A stretch of DNA of 64,000 nucleotides from Bacteroidota bacterium (GTDB lineage Bacteria; Bacteroidota; Bacteroidia; Chitinophagales; Chitinophagaceae). The notes beneath the pieces are model-generated. The model was not told the origin of the DNA. It did not search any database and saw only the letters and a program-made list of their open reading frames with translations. Position numbers and translations under genes: made by a program. The number at the start of each line of letters is the position of its first letter. Within the stretch, counting starts at the first letter, position 1. Shown in pieces: positions 42,879-54,524 of this stretch. The stretch is from the NCBI GenBank assembly GCA_029573235.1, contig JAKQGX010000004.1, positions 1 to 64,000 of the forward strand. Reading direction: 5' to 3'.

Positions 42879-43976
42879 ATGTGTTCAATTAATTTTAAAT
42901 CAATAACATTACCTCTAATTTTATTCATCTTTTTTGGTGACCTACAAATAGGATTAGCACAGCCACCAACCATAGCCAGCTATAACACAGAAGCATATTG
43001 GCAGGGATTTCATTTGCTTTCTTCCGGTGGAAATCTCGACATCTTACCACAAGACAAAGTAGTCATTATGGCAAGCAATAGGCGTTTCCAAAAAGACTCG
43101 CTTCGTTTTCTCACAGACCAATCTGAAAATAACATTCGCTATTTTTTGGTATGGGAACGTCAGCAGCAACGGTTGGTATTACCGGTAAAGGATTTGAAAA
43201 CAGCCATTCACTCTATTCCCAATAAAGATAAAGACTGGGTCATCTACACCGAAGGTATGGGTAAGCTCTTTACCTCAGCTGCTGATAGAGCTTTGCGGAT
43301 GCAATCCCAATATGATGTAAATGTCATCATGCTCGACTACCCCAGTATCAGCTCCCGGCACAAAAGATTAGGCAATTACTACTTTGCTAAGCGAGAGGCG
43401 ACCCATGCCCACCAAGCTTTTGCACCTGTTTTGGACACCCTTAAAAAAATGAAACAAGGAAACGAATTAGGAAACGGTAGTTTCAACGTGTTCTTTCATA
43501 GTATGGGTAATATTGTGATGGAGACTTTGGTAAAGAAACATCGTTTAAGTGCTATCAACAATACTATTTGGGTGGACAACCTATTACTGAATGCAGCCTG
43601 TGTGCCTCAATACCGTCATCGGAATTGGTTAGAAAAAATCAAGTTTAGTAAACAAATATATGTGCTCTATAACCCCAAAGATTATACTCTTGGCGGTGCC
43701 TATCTCCTCAGCAAAAAACAATTATTAGGAAAAAAAGTACATCGCCCATTAGCAAAAAACGTTCAATATATTAATGTGGAAAACCTAGTAGGTAAAGGAC
43801 ATAGTTATTTCCTTCACTTGCAAGGAATGCCTCCGCAACCCGAAGAGTTGAGAACCTTGTACCAAACCGTATTACATGGCAGTCCTTTACTATTGACCGA
43901 TAAGCAACGCTTTGGCGTATCTTCTTTCCGCCACATTGGTTGGGAAATACTGCCACAGACAAGCAGATTGAACTAA
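42879..43976 (+). CDS. Alpha/beta hydrolase-like protein
   Basis: NVFFHSMGNIVMETLVKKH (GxSxG-like SMGN), signal peptide, VEGKGHSYF-type His region. Confidence 0.6.
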   Translation: MCSINFKSITLPLILFIFFGDLQIGLAQPPTIASYNTEAYWQGFHLLSSGGNLDILPQDKVVIMASNRRFQKDSLRFLTDQSENNIRYFLVWERQQQRLVLPVKDLKTAIHSIPNKDKDWVIYTEGMGKLFTSAADRALRMQSQYDVNVIMLDYPSISSRHKRLGNYYFAKREATHAHQAFAPVLDTLKKMKQGNELGNGSFNVFFHSMGNIVMETLVKKHRLSAINNTIWVDNLLLNAACVPQYRHRNWLEKIKFSKQIYVLYNPKDYTLGGAYLLSKKQLLGKKVHRPLAKNVQYINVENLVGKGHSYFLHLQGMPPQPEELRTLYQTVLHGSPLLLTDKQRFGVSSFRHIGWEILPQTSRLN

Positions 43977-44011
43977 TCAGGACATTTTAGAAAAGAGTCC
44001 CCCAAAAAACA

Positions 44012-44989
44012 CTATTTCTCCAGGCTAAACAAACTATCCACAAATTCGTATTTATTGAAAATTTGTAAGTCTTCCATTTTCTCACCCACGCCAATGTACT
44101 TCACTGGAATTTTAAACTGATTGGCAATTGCCAACACCACGCCTCCTTTGGCAGTGCCATCCAACTTAGTAACCGCAATTGCAGACACTTCGGTAGCTGC
44201 TGTAAAATGTTTGGCTTGTTCCAAAGCATTTTGTCCGGTACTACCATCCAAGACTAGCACAACTTCGTGCGGCGCATCCGGCATTTTTTTGGAAATAACC
44301 CTTCTTATTTTAGACAGTTCGTCCATCAGATATGCTTTGTTGTGCAACCTGCCGGCAGTATCAATAATGACCACATCCGCATCACGAGCAATGCCACTAG
44401 CTACAGCATCGAAGGCTACTGAACTGGGATCGCTTCCCATTTCTTTTTTTACAATGGGCACCCCTACTCGGTCGCTCCAGATGGTCAGTTGATCTACCGC
44501 AGCTGCACGAAAAGTATCGGCTGCACCCAATACTACCGATTTGCCGTGCCGTTTAAAATTGTAAGCCAACTTACCAATAGTAGTGGTTTTACCTACTCCA
44601 TTCACCCCCACAACTAAAATTACGTATGGCTTTTTGCCCGTGGGAACTTCAAAAGTTGCATGTTCGTTGGAAGGAGCATCAGTAAGCATGCTCATAATTT
44701 CTTCCTGCAAGATAGCATTGAGCTGTGCTGTACCGAGGTATTTATCTTTGGCTACTCGCGCTTCTATACGGTTGATAATGGCCACAGTGGTATCAATGCC
44801 TACATCCGCAGCTACTAAGGCATTTTCCAGCTCATCCAACACATCTTCATCCACCTTGTCTTTGCCGGCTATAGCTTTGGTAATCTTTGCAAAAAAGCCC
44901 TCTTTCGTCTTTTGCAAGCCTTGGTCGAGCGCCTGTTTCTGTTCTTCCTGCTCTTTATTTCGTTTGAATAATTTGTCAAAAAGGCCCAT
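44012..44989 (-). CDS. ftsY: Signal recognition particle-docking protein FtsY
   Basis: VILVVGVNGVGKTTTIGKLAYNFKRHGKSVVLGAADTFRAAAVDQL; AVTKLDGTAKGG. Confidence 0.97.
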   Translation of the reverse strand: MGLFDKLFKRNKEQEEQKQALDQGLQKTKEGFFAKITKAIAGKDKVDEDVLDELENALVAADVGIDTTVAIINRIEARVAKDKYLGTAQLNAILQEEIMSMLTDAPSNEHATFEVPTGKKPYVILVVGVNGVGKTTTIGKLAYNFKRHGKSVVLGAADTFRAAAVDQLTIWSDRVGVPIVKKEMGSDPSSVAFDAVASGIARDADVVIIDTAGRLHNKAYLMDELSKIRRVISKKMPDAPHEVVLVLDGSTGQNALEQAKHFTAATEVSAIAVTKLDGTAKGGVVLAIANQFKIPVKYIGVGEKMEDLQIFNKYEFVDSLFSLEK

Positions 44990-45159
44990 AATGATTCTTA
45001 AAACTGCGAAGTTATAAGAACTAGTAATACCTGCACCCCTTCATGTAAAAAAATTGACGCTGAGCATATCTACAGCAATTACCAATGACGAGTCGGTAAT
45101 GCTATAAGCGATTGCTATGAATGAGGTTTACGGTGTTGACTAAGGTGGTTAAAAGGACA

Positions 45160-46572
45160 TTATTTAATATAGCCTAAAATCTTCAACATGCTTTGTGGAG
45201 TTTGCTCTTTGGCATAGAGCCAATCTTCTAATTCGCCGTCTTTATTACGTTCTACAATGATATGCTTAGGCGATGGAATCATGCAATGTTTAATACCACC
45301 ATAGCCTGCCAATTGATCTTGATAGGCACCGGTATGAAAGAAGCCGATGTAGAGCGGTTCTTCCTTTTTGTCCTTATCCAGCTTTGGAAGAAATACGGCA
45401 TTGATATGTTCTTCGGAGGTATAGAAATCGTGGCTATCACAGGTGAGACCCCCGAGGTGTACCTCTTGGTACTCTTTGTCCCATTTGTTGATGGGCATTA
45501 ATAAAAACTTTTCTCCTATGCCCCAAGTATCAGGCAATGTGGTGATAAAGGAGCTGTCAATCATGTACCAAATTTCGCGATCGTTTTGCATTTTTTCGTT
45601 GAGTACCGAGTACACTACGGCACCGCTTTCACCCACAGTAAACGAGCCAAATTCGGTGTAGATATCGGGGACATCTACTTTGTTTTTCTTACAAATGTTT
45701 TTGATGTTGATGATAATTTGGTTGACCATGTAGTTGTAGTCATAGTCGAAGCCCAATGAATGTTTGATGGGAAAGCCGCCCCCAATATTCAACCCATCCA
45801 ATTCCGGACAAATCTTTTTCAACTGGCACCACAGGTTTACTACTTTATTTAATTCGCTCCAGTAGTAAATATCGTCTTTGATGCCTTTATTCATAAAGAA
45901 GTGTAGCATCTTCAACTGAAATCGATTGTTTCCTTTTATTTTATCTACATAAAACTCCAATACATCTCTACTGCGAATACCCAAACGAGATGTGTAAAAA
46001 TCAAAGGTCGGTTCTTCTTCACATGCAATGCGGATGCCTATTTTCACCGGCTCTTTGGTGCGAATAGATTTTTTATAATCTTCAAATTCATCTTTATTAT
46101 CCAAGATGGGAATGACGTTTTTGAAGCCACTGTTGATTAGTTGAGAGATATTACGAGTGTAAGGTTTGGTTTTAAACCCATTGCAAATAATGTATGTTTC
46201 TTTGCTAATTTTTCGTCTTTTGTACAACTGCCGCACCAACTCTATGTCATAAGCAAAAGAAGTTTCGATATGTACTCCGTGCTTCAGGGTTTCCTCTACA
46301 ATAAATGAAAAATGTGAGCTTTTGGTGCAGTAGCAATAGTAGTAATTGCCATCGTATCGATGTTTTTTGATGGCATCATTAAAGAGTTTCTTTGCCTTGT
46401 TTATCTGGCTGCCAATTTTGGGTAAATAGGTCAGTTTGAAGGGGGTGCCATACTTGTCTATCAGTTTTTTGATATCCACACCGTTAAATTCGAGATAACT
46501 GTTTTTTACATCAAACCCCTCTTGTGGGAAGTCAAACGTCTGGTGGACGAGGTCCGTATAAGTATTGTTCAT
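45160..46572 (-). CDS. Arginine decarboxylase-like PLP-dependent (fold III) enzyme
   Basis: YCTKSSHFSFIVEETLKHGVHIETSFAYDIELV ... LNIGGGFPIKHSLGFDYDYN. Confidence 0.82.
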   Translation of the reverse strand: MNNTYTDLVHQTFDFPQEGFDVKNSYLEFNGVDIKKLIDKYGTPFKLTYLPKIGSQINKAKKLFNDAIKKHRYDGNYYYCYCTKSSHFSFIVEETLKHGVHIETSFAYDIELVRQLYKRRKISKETYIICNGFKTKPYTRNISQLINSGFKNVIPILDNKDEFEDYKKSIRTKEPVKIGIRIACEEEPTFDFYTSRLGIRSRDVLEFYVDKIKGNNRFQLKMLHFFMNKGIKDDIYYWSELNKVVNLWCQLKKICPELDGLNIGGGFPIKHSLGFDYDYNYMVNQIIINIKNICKKNKVDVPDIYTEFGSFTVGESGAVVYSVLNEKMQNDREIWYMIDSSFITTLPDTWGIGEKFLLMPINKWDKEYQEVHLGGLTCDSHDFYTSEEHINAVFLPKLDKDKKEEPLYIGFFHTGAYQDQLAGYGGIKHCMIPSPKHIIVERNKDGELEDWLYAKEQTPQSMLKILGYIK

Positions 46573-46866
46573 TAAAGTATATCGAATAGATTACCCAACA
46601 AAAAATAAAAGGAAACAAACGTACATAAAAAATTGCATTCATAGCAGTCAACATTCAGTTAAGAAGAAAATGTTTTTTGTCGCACGTTTATTACAGATTG
46701 GATAAGATACTGCTACCATTCCATGTCGGGGGCAGATTTATTTTTTTCATAAAAGAGAATTCCTGTAACTTCCCATCCGTTACGGCTTTTGCCATATTTT
46801 ATTCGCACCGCCACAGCCTACAATACTTCAAAAGCAGCCGTCCTTTATTCACATATTATACCATCC

Positions 46867-48906
46867 ATGGCTCAAAACAAGAAAATCAAAAAGAAAAAAA
46901 ATACCCCATCACATCCCTTAGTGAAAGGACGTATCGAATTTACCAAATCAGGGTTAGCCTTTGTTATCACCGAAAATTCGGATAAAGACATTATCATAAA
47001 ACACGGCTATACCGGTACCGCCTTAGATGGCGATGAAGTGCGTGTAGAGCTGCTTTCCATCAAAAAAAATGGACGGCAAGAAGGTGTCGTACGTGAGGTA
47101 ATACAACGCAAGCAAACAGCCTATAGCGGGCGATTGGAAGTACAAAAACATTTTGCCTTTCTAATACCTGACAAACAAAATATGCCGGTGGACATCTTTG
47201 TGCCATTGCATTTACTACACGATGGTAAAGATGGCGACCTAGCCGTAGTACAGTTGGTAGAATGGTCCGAAAAATCAAAGAATCCCGTGGGGGAAGTCAT
47301 CCAAATACAAACGCACGAGCCGCCCAATGAGATAGCCATGCAAGGCATTCTGATGGAAAGCGGTTTCCCTTTAAGTTTCCCCAAAGAAGTATTGGATGCC
47401 GCAGCCCAATTGCCCGAAGGAGTATCGGAAAGCGCCTTGGCACAACGCGAAGACTTTCGCCCTACCCTCACCTTCACGATTGACCCGGTAGATGCAAAAG
47501 ATTTTGATGATGCTATTTCCATCAAACCCTTGTCCGACGGTAATTATGAAATAGGAGTACACATAGCCGACGTATCGCACTATATGACTCCCGGCAGCGA
47601 CTTGGATACCGAAGCCTACAAACGTGCTACCAGTGTATATTTGCCCGATCGCGTGATTCCCATGTTGCCGGAGCGATTGTCGAATGAATTGTGCTCGCTA
47701 CGCCCCAACGAAGAGAAATATACTTTCTCGGCAATTTTTGATATGAATACCCAAGGTGTCATCAGTCGATATCGATTGGGCAGAACCCTCATTCGCTCTG
47801 ACAGGCGCTATACCTACGAAGAAGTGCAAACCGTGATAGAGGGTGGAACAGATGTTTATCAAAAAGAACTGATGGTGCTACGGGAATTGTCGCAAAACTT
47901 GCGGAAAAATCGTTTTAAAAATGGCGCAATCAATTTTTCGTCGCAGGAAGTGCGGTTTCAATTAGATGAAAATGCAGTACCGATAGGCATTACCATCAAA
48001 GAAAGTAAAGAAGCCCATCAATTGGTGGAAGAGCTCATGCTATTAGCCAACCGCACCGTTGCAGAGCACATTGCAAAGATTCGCATTCATAATGCACCGC
48101 TCCCTTTTCCGTATCGTGTGCATGATGTGCCGGTGGAAGACAAACTAAAATTATTCACTGTTTTTGCTGCCAAATTCCATATTGGTTTCGACCTCAATTC
48201 ACCGGACAAAATCCGCCAATCCTTCAATGAAATGCTGGAAAAAGTAAAGGGACGTCCGGAGCAACATGTGTTGGAAAGCTTGGGTATCCGAACCATGTCG
48301 AAAGCCGTTTACACCACCGACAACATTGGGCACTATGGGTTGGGCTTTGCCGATTATTGCCATTTTACTTCTCCCATTCGACGTTACCCCGATGTAATGG
48401 TGCACCGCATTTTACAAGAAGTATTGACCAACCAAATCGTTCCGATAGCTAAAATGGAACAATACTGCCGTCATTGTAGTGATATGGAACGAAAAGCGAT
48501 GGAAGCAGAGCGCAGTGCCAATAAGTACAAACAAGTGGAGTACATGCAGCAATTTGTGGGCGAAGAATTTGAAGCCGTAATCAGTGGCGTTTCACCCTTT
48601 GGCTTTTGGGCAGAAACCATTGCTACCAAATGCGAAGGCATGGTTTCGATAGCCGACCTGAAAGAAATTGATGATTTTGAACTGGTGGAGCAAGAATATG
48701 CATTGATAGGGCAACACACAGGATTATCCTTCCGCATGGGCGACAACATTACCATACAAGTAGTAGCTGCCAATATAGAAAAAAGGCAGATTGACTATCG
48801 CGTAGTAAAATTACCGGAACAAGAAAGGATGCCTTCTAAAAAAGGAAGAGGCACTACCTTTGCACCGGCAAAAAAAGCCACAAGAAGCAATAAACGAAAA
48901 CAATAA
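46867..48906 (+). CDS. rnr: Ribonuclease R
   Basis: TFTIDPVDAKDFDDAISIKPLSDGNYEIGVHIADVSHYMTPGSDLDTEAYKRATSVYLPDRVIPMLPERLSNELCSL RNB domain and S1; start set at MAQNKKIKKKK. Confidence 0.95.
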   Translation: MAQNKKIKKKKNTPSHPLVKGRIEFTKSGLAFVITENSDKDIIIKHGYTGTALDGDEVRVELLSIKKNGRQEGVVREVIQRKQTAYSGRLEVQKHFAFLIPDKQNMPVDIFVPLHLLHDGKDGDLAVVQLVEWSEKSKNPVGEVIQIQTHEPPNEIAMQGILMESGFPLSFPKEVLDAAAQLPEGVSESALAQREDFRPTLTFTIDPVDAKDFDDAISIKPLSDGNYEIGVHIADVSHYMTPGSDLDTEAYKRATSVYLPDRVIPMLPERLSNELCSLRPNEEKYTFSAIFDMNTQGVISRYRLGRTLIRSDRRYTYEEVQTVIEGGTDVYQKELMVLRELSQNLRKNRFKNGAINFSSQEVRFQLDENAVPIGITIKESKEAHQLVEELMLLANRTVAEHIAKIRIHNAPLPFPYRVHDVPVEDKLKLFTVFAAKFHIGFDLNSPDKIRQSFNEMLEKVKGRPEQHVLESLGIRTMSKAVYTTDNIGHYGLGFADYCHFTSPIRRYPDVMVHRILQEVLTNQIVPIAKMEQYCRHCSDMERKAMEAERSANKYKQVEYMQQFVGEEFEAVISGVSPFGFWAETIATKCEGMVSIADLKEIDDFELVEQEYALIGQHTGLSFRMGDNITIQVVAANIEKRQIDYRVVKLPEQERMPSKKGRGTTFAPAKKATRSNKRKQ

Positions 48907-48932
48907 CATTCTGCCACTTACTACTCATCACG

Positions 48933-49898
48933 ATGCATACCTTTCAACAATTAGCCATAGCTTTTGAAAAAAGAATACAAACACAATCCTTATTCCCAAC
49001 TCATTTGGGAAGCCTTTACGAACCTTGTAATTACTTTTTAGGAATTGGTGGCAAACGTGTTCGTCCGGTTAGTTGTTTGATGGCAAATGAGTTGTTTGGC
49101 GACATTACCGAAGATGCCTGGCATGCTGCCATGGGCGTAGAGTTGTTTCATAACTTCACCCTCGTACACGACGATATTATGGACAAAGCTCCCTTGCGTC
49201 GTGGAAAACAAACCCTGCATGAACGTAATGGAATGACCGCCGGTATTCTCTGTGGCGATGTGATAAGCATCTATGCATACCGGCATCTGGCGCAGGTAAA
49301 ATTTGCGCTGCCTCAAATATTGCAACTGTATAACACCACGGCTATTGAAGTCTGTGAAGGGCAGCAATTGGATATGGACTTTGAAAAAAGAACAGACGTA
49401 AGCTTGGAGGAATACCTGCAAATGATAACGCTGAAAACCTCGGTGCTATTGGCTTGCAGCCTAAAGATGGGTGCCGTTTTGGGTGGTGCCACCGAAGGAA
49501 ATGCACAAACCATGTACGAGTTTGGCAAGAATATGGGCATTGCCTTTCAACTAAAAGATGACTATTTGGATGCGTTCGGCAACCCCGAAAAGACTGGTAA
49601 ACAAGTAGGCGGCGATATATTGGCTAATAAAAAAACATACCTCGCCATTCATGCTCGGCAACAAGCCAATACCCCACAGCTAAACACGTTGGAAGCATTG
49701 GAAAACCGTAATGATATGGATAAAGTAACCCCAACCCTTGCCCTGTATCAAGCCACACAATCCGACATTGCGTGCCAAAATGCTATTCAGCATTATTCCG
49801 AAAAAGCCTTTGAATGTTTGGAAGAAATCATAGTACCGGCATCTCGCAAAGAACCACTTCGTGAATTAGCAAATTATTTATTAGCGCGTGAATATTAG
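48933..49898 (+). CDS. Polyprenyl synthetase family protein
   Basis: VHDDIMDKAPLRRGKQTLH (FARM) and FQLKDDYLDAFG (SARM) motifs. Confidence 0.94.
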   Translation: MHTFQQLAIAFEKRIQTQSLFPTHLGSLYEPCNYFLGIGGKRVRPVSCLMANELFGDITEDAWHAAMGVELFHNFTLVHDDIMDKAPLRRGKQTLHERNGMTAGILCGDVISIYAYRHLAQVKFALPQILQLYNTTAIEVCEGQQLDMDFEKRTDVSLEEYLQMITLKTSVLLACSLKMGAVLGGATEGNAQTMYEFGKNMGIAFQLKDDYLDAFGNPEKTGKQVGGDILANKKTYLAIHARQQANTPQLNTLEALENRNDMDKVTPTLALYQATQSDIACQNAIQHYSEKAFECLEEIIVPASRKEPLRELANYLLAREY

Positions 49899-50062
49899 CA
49901 ACATTATCTACAACAAATAATGATATAAAAAGGGGTAATTCTTTACCGAAAGGATTGCTTTGAAATAGGCGTTCCTTTTTGTGCTTTCATCTACAGCAAA
50001 AGTGGATTGAAGGGTATTTTCAATGAAAATAAAAGGAATAGCAACGTTGCACTAAATACAAT

Positions 50063-50107
50063 AAAAAAGCCGACCTGAGAACAGGCCAGCCCCTATAAAC
50101 CCTATCA
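50063..50107 (-). ncRNA. Candidate very short promoter-to-terminator transcript
   Basis: Minus-strand TTG-N18-TACCTTTG promoter-like element (-7 at 50112-50119) followed within about 45 nt by GCTGGCCTG-TTCT-CAGGTCGGC-TTTTTT terminator hairpin. Confidence 0.35.
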
Positions 50108-50346
50108 GATGCAAAGGTAATCATAATTTTGAATTAGCAAGGCATCCGGCGGTTTTTAGGGGCTATTTTTTGTGAATTTCCTGTTAACCAAATTGAGCAA
50201 TATATACAACCGAGTGATTTACAAACTGCTTGATTCAACCCTCTATTTCTTACCATAAAAAAATTTTTTCAACACCATCAAAATAGAGGAAGAAATCATC
50301 AATCAATTAGAATTAATCACAAAGAGAAAAGCTAGTTTGGATAATC

Positions 50347-52200
50347 TTATAGCACTTTTTTTCCGCGCATCGCATCTTTTAATGCGGCATCCATCACACG
50401 CTCTGCATAGGGACGAGAAAGTTCGTTGAGCTGTTCCGTTTGTTTTTGAATCAAGTCTTTGTCCTTGTCATCCACCGCTTGTTGTAGTTGCTGCATGAGA
50501 ACTTTTGTTTCGGCAATTTCAGTTTCAGTCAAAAAGGCTTGGTGTTTGTTTAGAAACTTCTCAGTGGTTTCCATCATTTGGATAGCTTCTGTGGTTGCTT
50601 CGGCTAAGGCTCTTGCCTGAATGTCATCTTTCGCATGAACAATAGAAGCCATGAGCATTTGCTCTACTTCTTCATCGGTCAATCCGTATTGTGGTTTTAC
50701 CTCTATAGATTGCGTAACACCGCTACGCAACTCTTGTGCACTTACTTTTAGAATACCATCTGCATCTATCAAAAAGCTTATTTCTACTTTAGGCAATCCT
50801 GCAGGCATAGCCGGAATACCGGACAGATTAAAGGAGGCTAATTTTCGATTGTCTTTTACCAAATCTCGTTCTCCTTGATACACGGTGATGCGCATACCCG
50901 ATTGTCCGTCTTTATGAGTGGTGTATTGTCGTCCTACCTTGGTAGGGATTTTTGAATTGCGAGGTATCAATACGTCCATCAACCCGCCCATGGTTTCGAT
51001 ACCTAAAGAAAGCGGCGTCACATCCAACAAAAGCATGTCGGTATTTTTGCCGGCAAGAATATCGGCTTGTACAGCGGCGCCCAAAGCCACTACTTCATCG
51101 GGGTTTAGCTTATCAAATACTTCTTTTCCAAAAAATGCTTGTATCGATTGCTTTACTGCCGGCACTCGTGTACTGCCCCCCACCATTATTACCGCATCCA
51201 AATCTTGAGGGGTTAGGCCTGCATCCTTCAAGGCTTGCTGGCAACTATCAAGGGTATTATTTATGAGTGGTTGCAGCAGTTCGTTCAATTTTTCTTTAGT
51301 TAACGTAAGAGTGCAACCATAAAAGGTTCCGGTAAAGGAGTCTTGTTGTGACAGGTGCTTTTTGGCATCTTCTGCCATCAAACGAAGGACAGCTTTTACA
51401 TTTTTATCCGATAAATCCCATGCATTGGGATTGGCTTCTGTCCAATAAGAAACAATGGCTCGGTCAAAGTCATCACCACCGAGATAGGTATCACCGTGCG
51501 TTGCCAACACTTCAAAAATTCCGTTTGAAATTTTCAAAATAGAAACATCAAAAGTGCCGCCTCCCAAATCATATACGACTATTGTTTTATCTTGGTCCAT
51601 TTGCGTACCGATACCATAAGCAAGACTGGCTGCCGTTGGCTCATTGAGAATACGCAACACATCCAATCCTGCTAACTTTCCGGCATCACGTGTAGCCTGT
51701 CTTTGGGCATCGTTAAAGTAAGCCGGTACTGTTATTACGGCTTTATTCACCGGTGTTTTCAAAATATGTTCAGCTCGTTTCTTCAATTCTTTTAATACCT
51801 CTGCCGATAGTTCAATGGGGGTATAATACTTCCCATTCACTTCTATCTTCACCAAACTATCGGTATCGTCATCGATAATATGATAGGCATATACATTGGC
51901 ATGGTCACTCACATCCATGTATGATTTTCCCATCAATCGTTTTACGGAATAAATGGTACGTTCCGGCGATGATACCAATTTTTCTTTGGCGGTAGTACCA
52001 ACTTGGGGATTATTGAATTCATCAAAATTGACTATTGAAGGCACTAATGCCAAACCGTCAATTTCTCTTAAGGCAATAGGCTGGCGGGTGTCTTCACGTA
52101 CAATGGCTACAAGGCTGTTGGTAGTGCCCAAGTCAATGCCTACAATGGTTTCTTGCTGTTGAATACCTCCGGTAACTAAGTTGATCGCAATCTTGCTCAT
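50347..52200 (-). CDS. hscA: Fe-S protein assembly chaperone HscA (Hsp70 family)
   Basis: [85 protein letters not shown]; HscA-like rather than DnaK-like length and N-terminus. Confidence 0.9.
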   Translation of the reverse strand: MSKIAINLVTGGIQQQETIVGIDLGTTNSLVAIVREDTRQPIALREIDGLALVPSIVNFDEFNNPQVGTTAKEKLVSSPERTIYSVKRLMGKSYMDVSDHANVYAYHIIDDDTDSLVKIEVNGKYYTPIELSAEVLKELKKRAEHILKTPVNKAVITVPAYFNDAQRQATRDAGKLAGLDVLRILNEPTAASLAYGIGTQMDQDKTIVVYDLGGGTFDVSILKISNGIFEVLATHGDTYLGGDDFDRAIVSYWTEANPNAWDLSDKNVKAVLRLMAEDAKKHLSQQDSFTGTFYGCTLTLTKEKLNELLQPLINNTLDSCQQALKDAGLTPQDLDAVIMVGGSTRVPAVKQSIQAFFGKEVFDKLNPDEVVALGAAVQADILAGKNTDMLLLDVTPLSLGIETMGGLMDVLIPRNSKIPTKVGRQYTTHKDGQSGMRITVYQGERDLVKDNRKLASFNLSGIPAMPAGLPKVEISFLIDADGILKVSAQELRSGVTQSIEVKPQYGLTDEEVEQMLMASIVHAKDDIQARALAEATTEAIQMMETTEKFLNKHQAFLTETEIAETKVLMQQLQQAVDDKDKDLIQKQTEQLNELSRPYAERVMDAALKDAMRGKKVL

Positions 52201-52416
52201 GGCGGCAAAATTAAGGTATCGTACTTACTATGCTTGATATAATCGGGAAAGTTTATGAGCACTGCGATAGCCACCTTATGGATACATCCTCATCTATCAA
52301 CATTCAAAGAAGAGTGGCATTTGAGCCAACACCTACAAGTAAAAGAAAAGAATAGCTGTTACTAATTGTATCAAATAATTATCTTTACGCCCTAAATCAA
52401 AAAAACAAAGCTGCAA

Positions 52417-53400
52417 ATGCGTACCATACCGTTTCGTCAGGCACTCAGAGAAGCCATGGAAGAAGAGATGCGATTAGACCCGCGTGTTTTTTTAATGGGA
52501 GAAGAAGTAGCACAATATAATGGAGCCTACAAAGTGAGCCAAGGCATGTTGGATGAATTTGGCGCCAAAAGAGTGATTGATACGCCGATTGCCGAATTGG
52601 GTTTTGCCGCTATTGCGGTGGGTGCAGCTTCAAATGGCACGAAACCCATCGTAGAGTTTATGACTTGGAACTTTGCGGTACTTGCACTCGACCAAATCTT
52701 AAACCATGCCGCCAAAATGCTGTCGATGAGTGGCGGACACTTTAGTTGCCCCATCGTATTTCGCGGTCCCAACGGCTCTGCCGGACAGTTGGGCGCACAG
52801 CACTCACAAGCTTTTGAAAGTTGGTATGCCAATATTCCCGGTATCAAAGTCATATCGGTGTCTAACCCCTACGATGCAAAAGGCTTGCTGAAAGCGGCTA
52901 TCCGTGATGAAAATCCGGTAGTGTTTATGGAAAGTGAAGTGATGTATGGCGATATGGGTGAAGTACCCGAAGAAGAATACATCATTCCTATTGGGAAAGC
53001 CGATGTCAAAAGAGCCGGTAAAGATGTGACCATCGTTTCTTTTAATAAAATGATGAAAGTAGCCTTGGGCGCTGCTGAAGAACTGGCAAAAGAAGGTATC
53101 GATGCAGAAGTAATTGACCTTCGCACCATCCGCCCCTTAGATTGGCAAACCATCGTTGCCTCCGTTAAGAAAACCAATCGATTGGTGATTGTTGAAGAGC
53201 AATGGCCTTTTAGCAGTGTTTCTTCAGAAATTTCTTACCGAGTACAAAAAGAAGCTTTTGACTTTTTGGATGCGCCAATTCGTCGTATTTGCTCGGCAGA
53301 TGCTAACATGCACTATGCGCCGAACTTGGTAGCAGCCTTCTTGCCGGATGTACCACGCACCGTACAACTAGTAAAAGAAGTGATGTACTTAAAAAAATAA
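52417..53400 (+). CDS. pdhB: Pyruvate dehydrogenase complex E1 component subunit beta
   Basis: REAMEEEMRLDPRVFLMGEEVAQYNGAYKVSQGMLDEFGAKRVIDTPIAELGFAAIAVGAA. Confidence 0.96.
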   Translation: MRTIPFRQALREAMEEEMRLDPRVFLMGEEVAQYNGAYKVSQGMLDEFGAKRVIDTPIAELGFAAIAVGAASNGTKPIVEFMTWNFAVLALDQILNHAAKMLSMSGGHFSCPIVFRGPNGSAGQLGAQHSQAFESWYANIPGIKVISVSNPYDAKGLLKAAIRDENPVVFMESEVMYGDMGEVPEEEYIIPIGKADVKRAGKDVTIVSFNKMMKVALGAAEELAKEGIDAEVIDLRTIRPLDWQTIVASVKKTNRLVIVEEQWPFSSVSSEISYRVQKEAFDFLDAPIRRICSADANMHYAPNLVAAFLPDVPRTVQLVKEVMYLKK

Positions 53401-53423
53401 AGAATCTTTCTCCTACTTTACTA

Positions 53424-53456
53424 AAAGCCTCCACAACTGTAGGGGCTTTTTTTAGA
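53424..53456 (+). terminator. Rho-independent terminator after pdhB
   Basis: AAAAGCCTCCACAACTGTAGGGGCTTTTTTT. Confidence 0.7.
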
Positions 53457-53534
53457 TAAATCCGGAAGACAACCCACATCAACCATCGCATCGGATACGG
53501 AAACAATAGTACTTTAGCCACACAAATCACCAAC

Positions 53535-54524
53535 GTGCTTTCTTTCTTTAGAAATAAAAATCCACTGGTAATAATCGTATTATTTATCCTGCTGTTGCTA
53601 ATGAAGCTACCGGCGCTCTTGCATCCTATGATGCCGGCAGGACTATCCAATCACACCGTTTTTTCGGGCATCGTTCGCCTTATTCCTTTGTCGGCGTTAG
53701 GGTTTACCATAGTGGCACTACTGCTCCATTTTTTACAGGCACTGTACCTCAACTTTTTGGCAGAGCGACACAAATTGTATGGAAAATCAGGTTTTTTTGT
53801 AGCCTTACTTTATATCATTCTTACCTCTTATTACCCCGGTTTTCAATACTTTAGCGAGGCCTTGTTGATAAACGGGTTGGTACTCTTTGCGGTTGATATA
53901 TTACTGGGGCTTCCCAAAACACCACATGCGGCACAAAAGCTTTACAACGCTGGCTTTGTCATCAGCCTTCCTGTTATGATTGCTTTTCCGACCATCGGCT
54001 TTTTGCTGCTGTTTATCTTAGGTTATTTATTGTTTCGTAGTTTCAAAGGGAAAGAGTTGTTCATTGGGCTATTAGGTTATGGCATGCCCTTTTATTTTTT
54101 AGCCGGTATCTTCTACCTCACCGACCAAACAATTTTGCTCAAAAATCCATTGGAGTTTAAATACACTTGGCAGTTAATATCGGACAGTAGTCTTTATCTG
54201 ATTGGAGTAATAACGGGGCTGGGTGTGATGTTTCTTGCAGCGGTCTATTCCTTTTTGCAAACCACAGACAAGATGGTCATCTATGTGCGGCGCAGTTGGT
54301 TTTTTCTTTTTATATATGGTGCCATCACCGTCCCCATTGCCTTGCTCACCGTCACGAAAGCCCATAGCGAATGGCTCATATTTTTCCCACCACTTAGTTT
54401 AATTATTGGACTGGTTTTTTATCATGATAATAACAAACGAATGAGTACCTTTATCCTCTATTTTTCCTTGGCTTTATTAATATTTTGTCACTTTACCAAT
54501 AAGTACATTTTTATACCTTCATGA
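53535..54524 (+). CDS. Polytopic membrane protein (DUF6427-like)
   Basis: Repeated hydrophobic helices; stop overlaps purQ start by 4 bp. Confidence 0.7.
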   Translation: MLSFFRNKNPLVIIVLFILLLLMKLPALLHPMMPAGLSNHTVFSGIVRLIPLSALGFTIVALLLHFLQALYLNFLAERHKLYGKSGFFVALLYIILTSYYPGFQYFSEALLINGLVLFAVDILLGLPKTPHAAQKLYNAGFVISLPVMIAFPTIGFLLLFILGYLLFRSFKGKELFIGLLGYGMPFYFLAGIFYLTDQTILLKNPLEFKYTWQLISDSSLYLIGVITGLGVMFLAAVYSFLQTTDKMVIYVRRSWFFLFIYGAITVPIALLTVTKAHSEWLIFFPPLSLIIGLVFYHDNNKRMSTFILYFSLALLIFCHFTNKYIFIPS

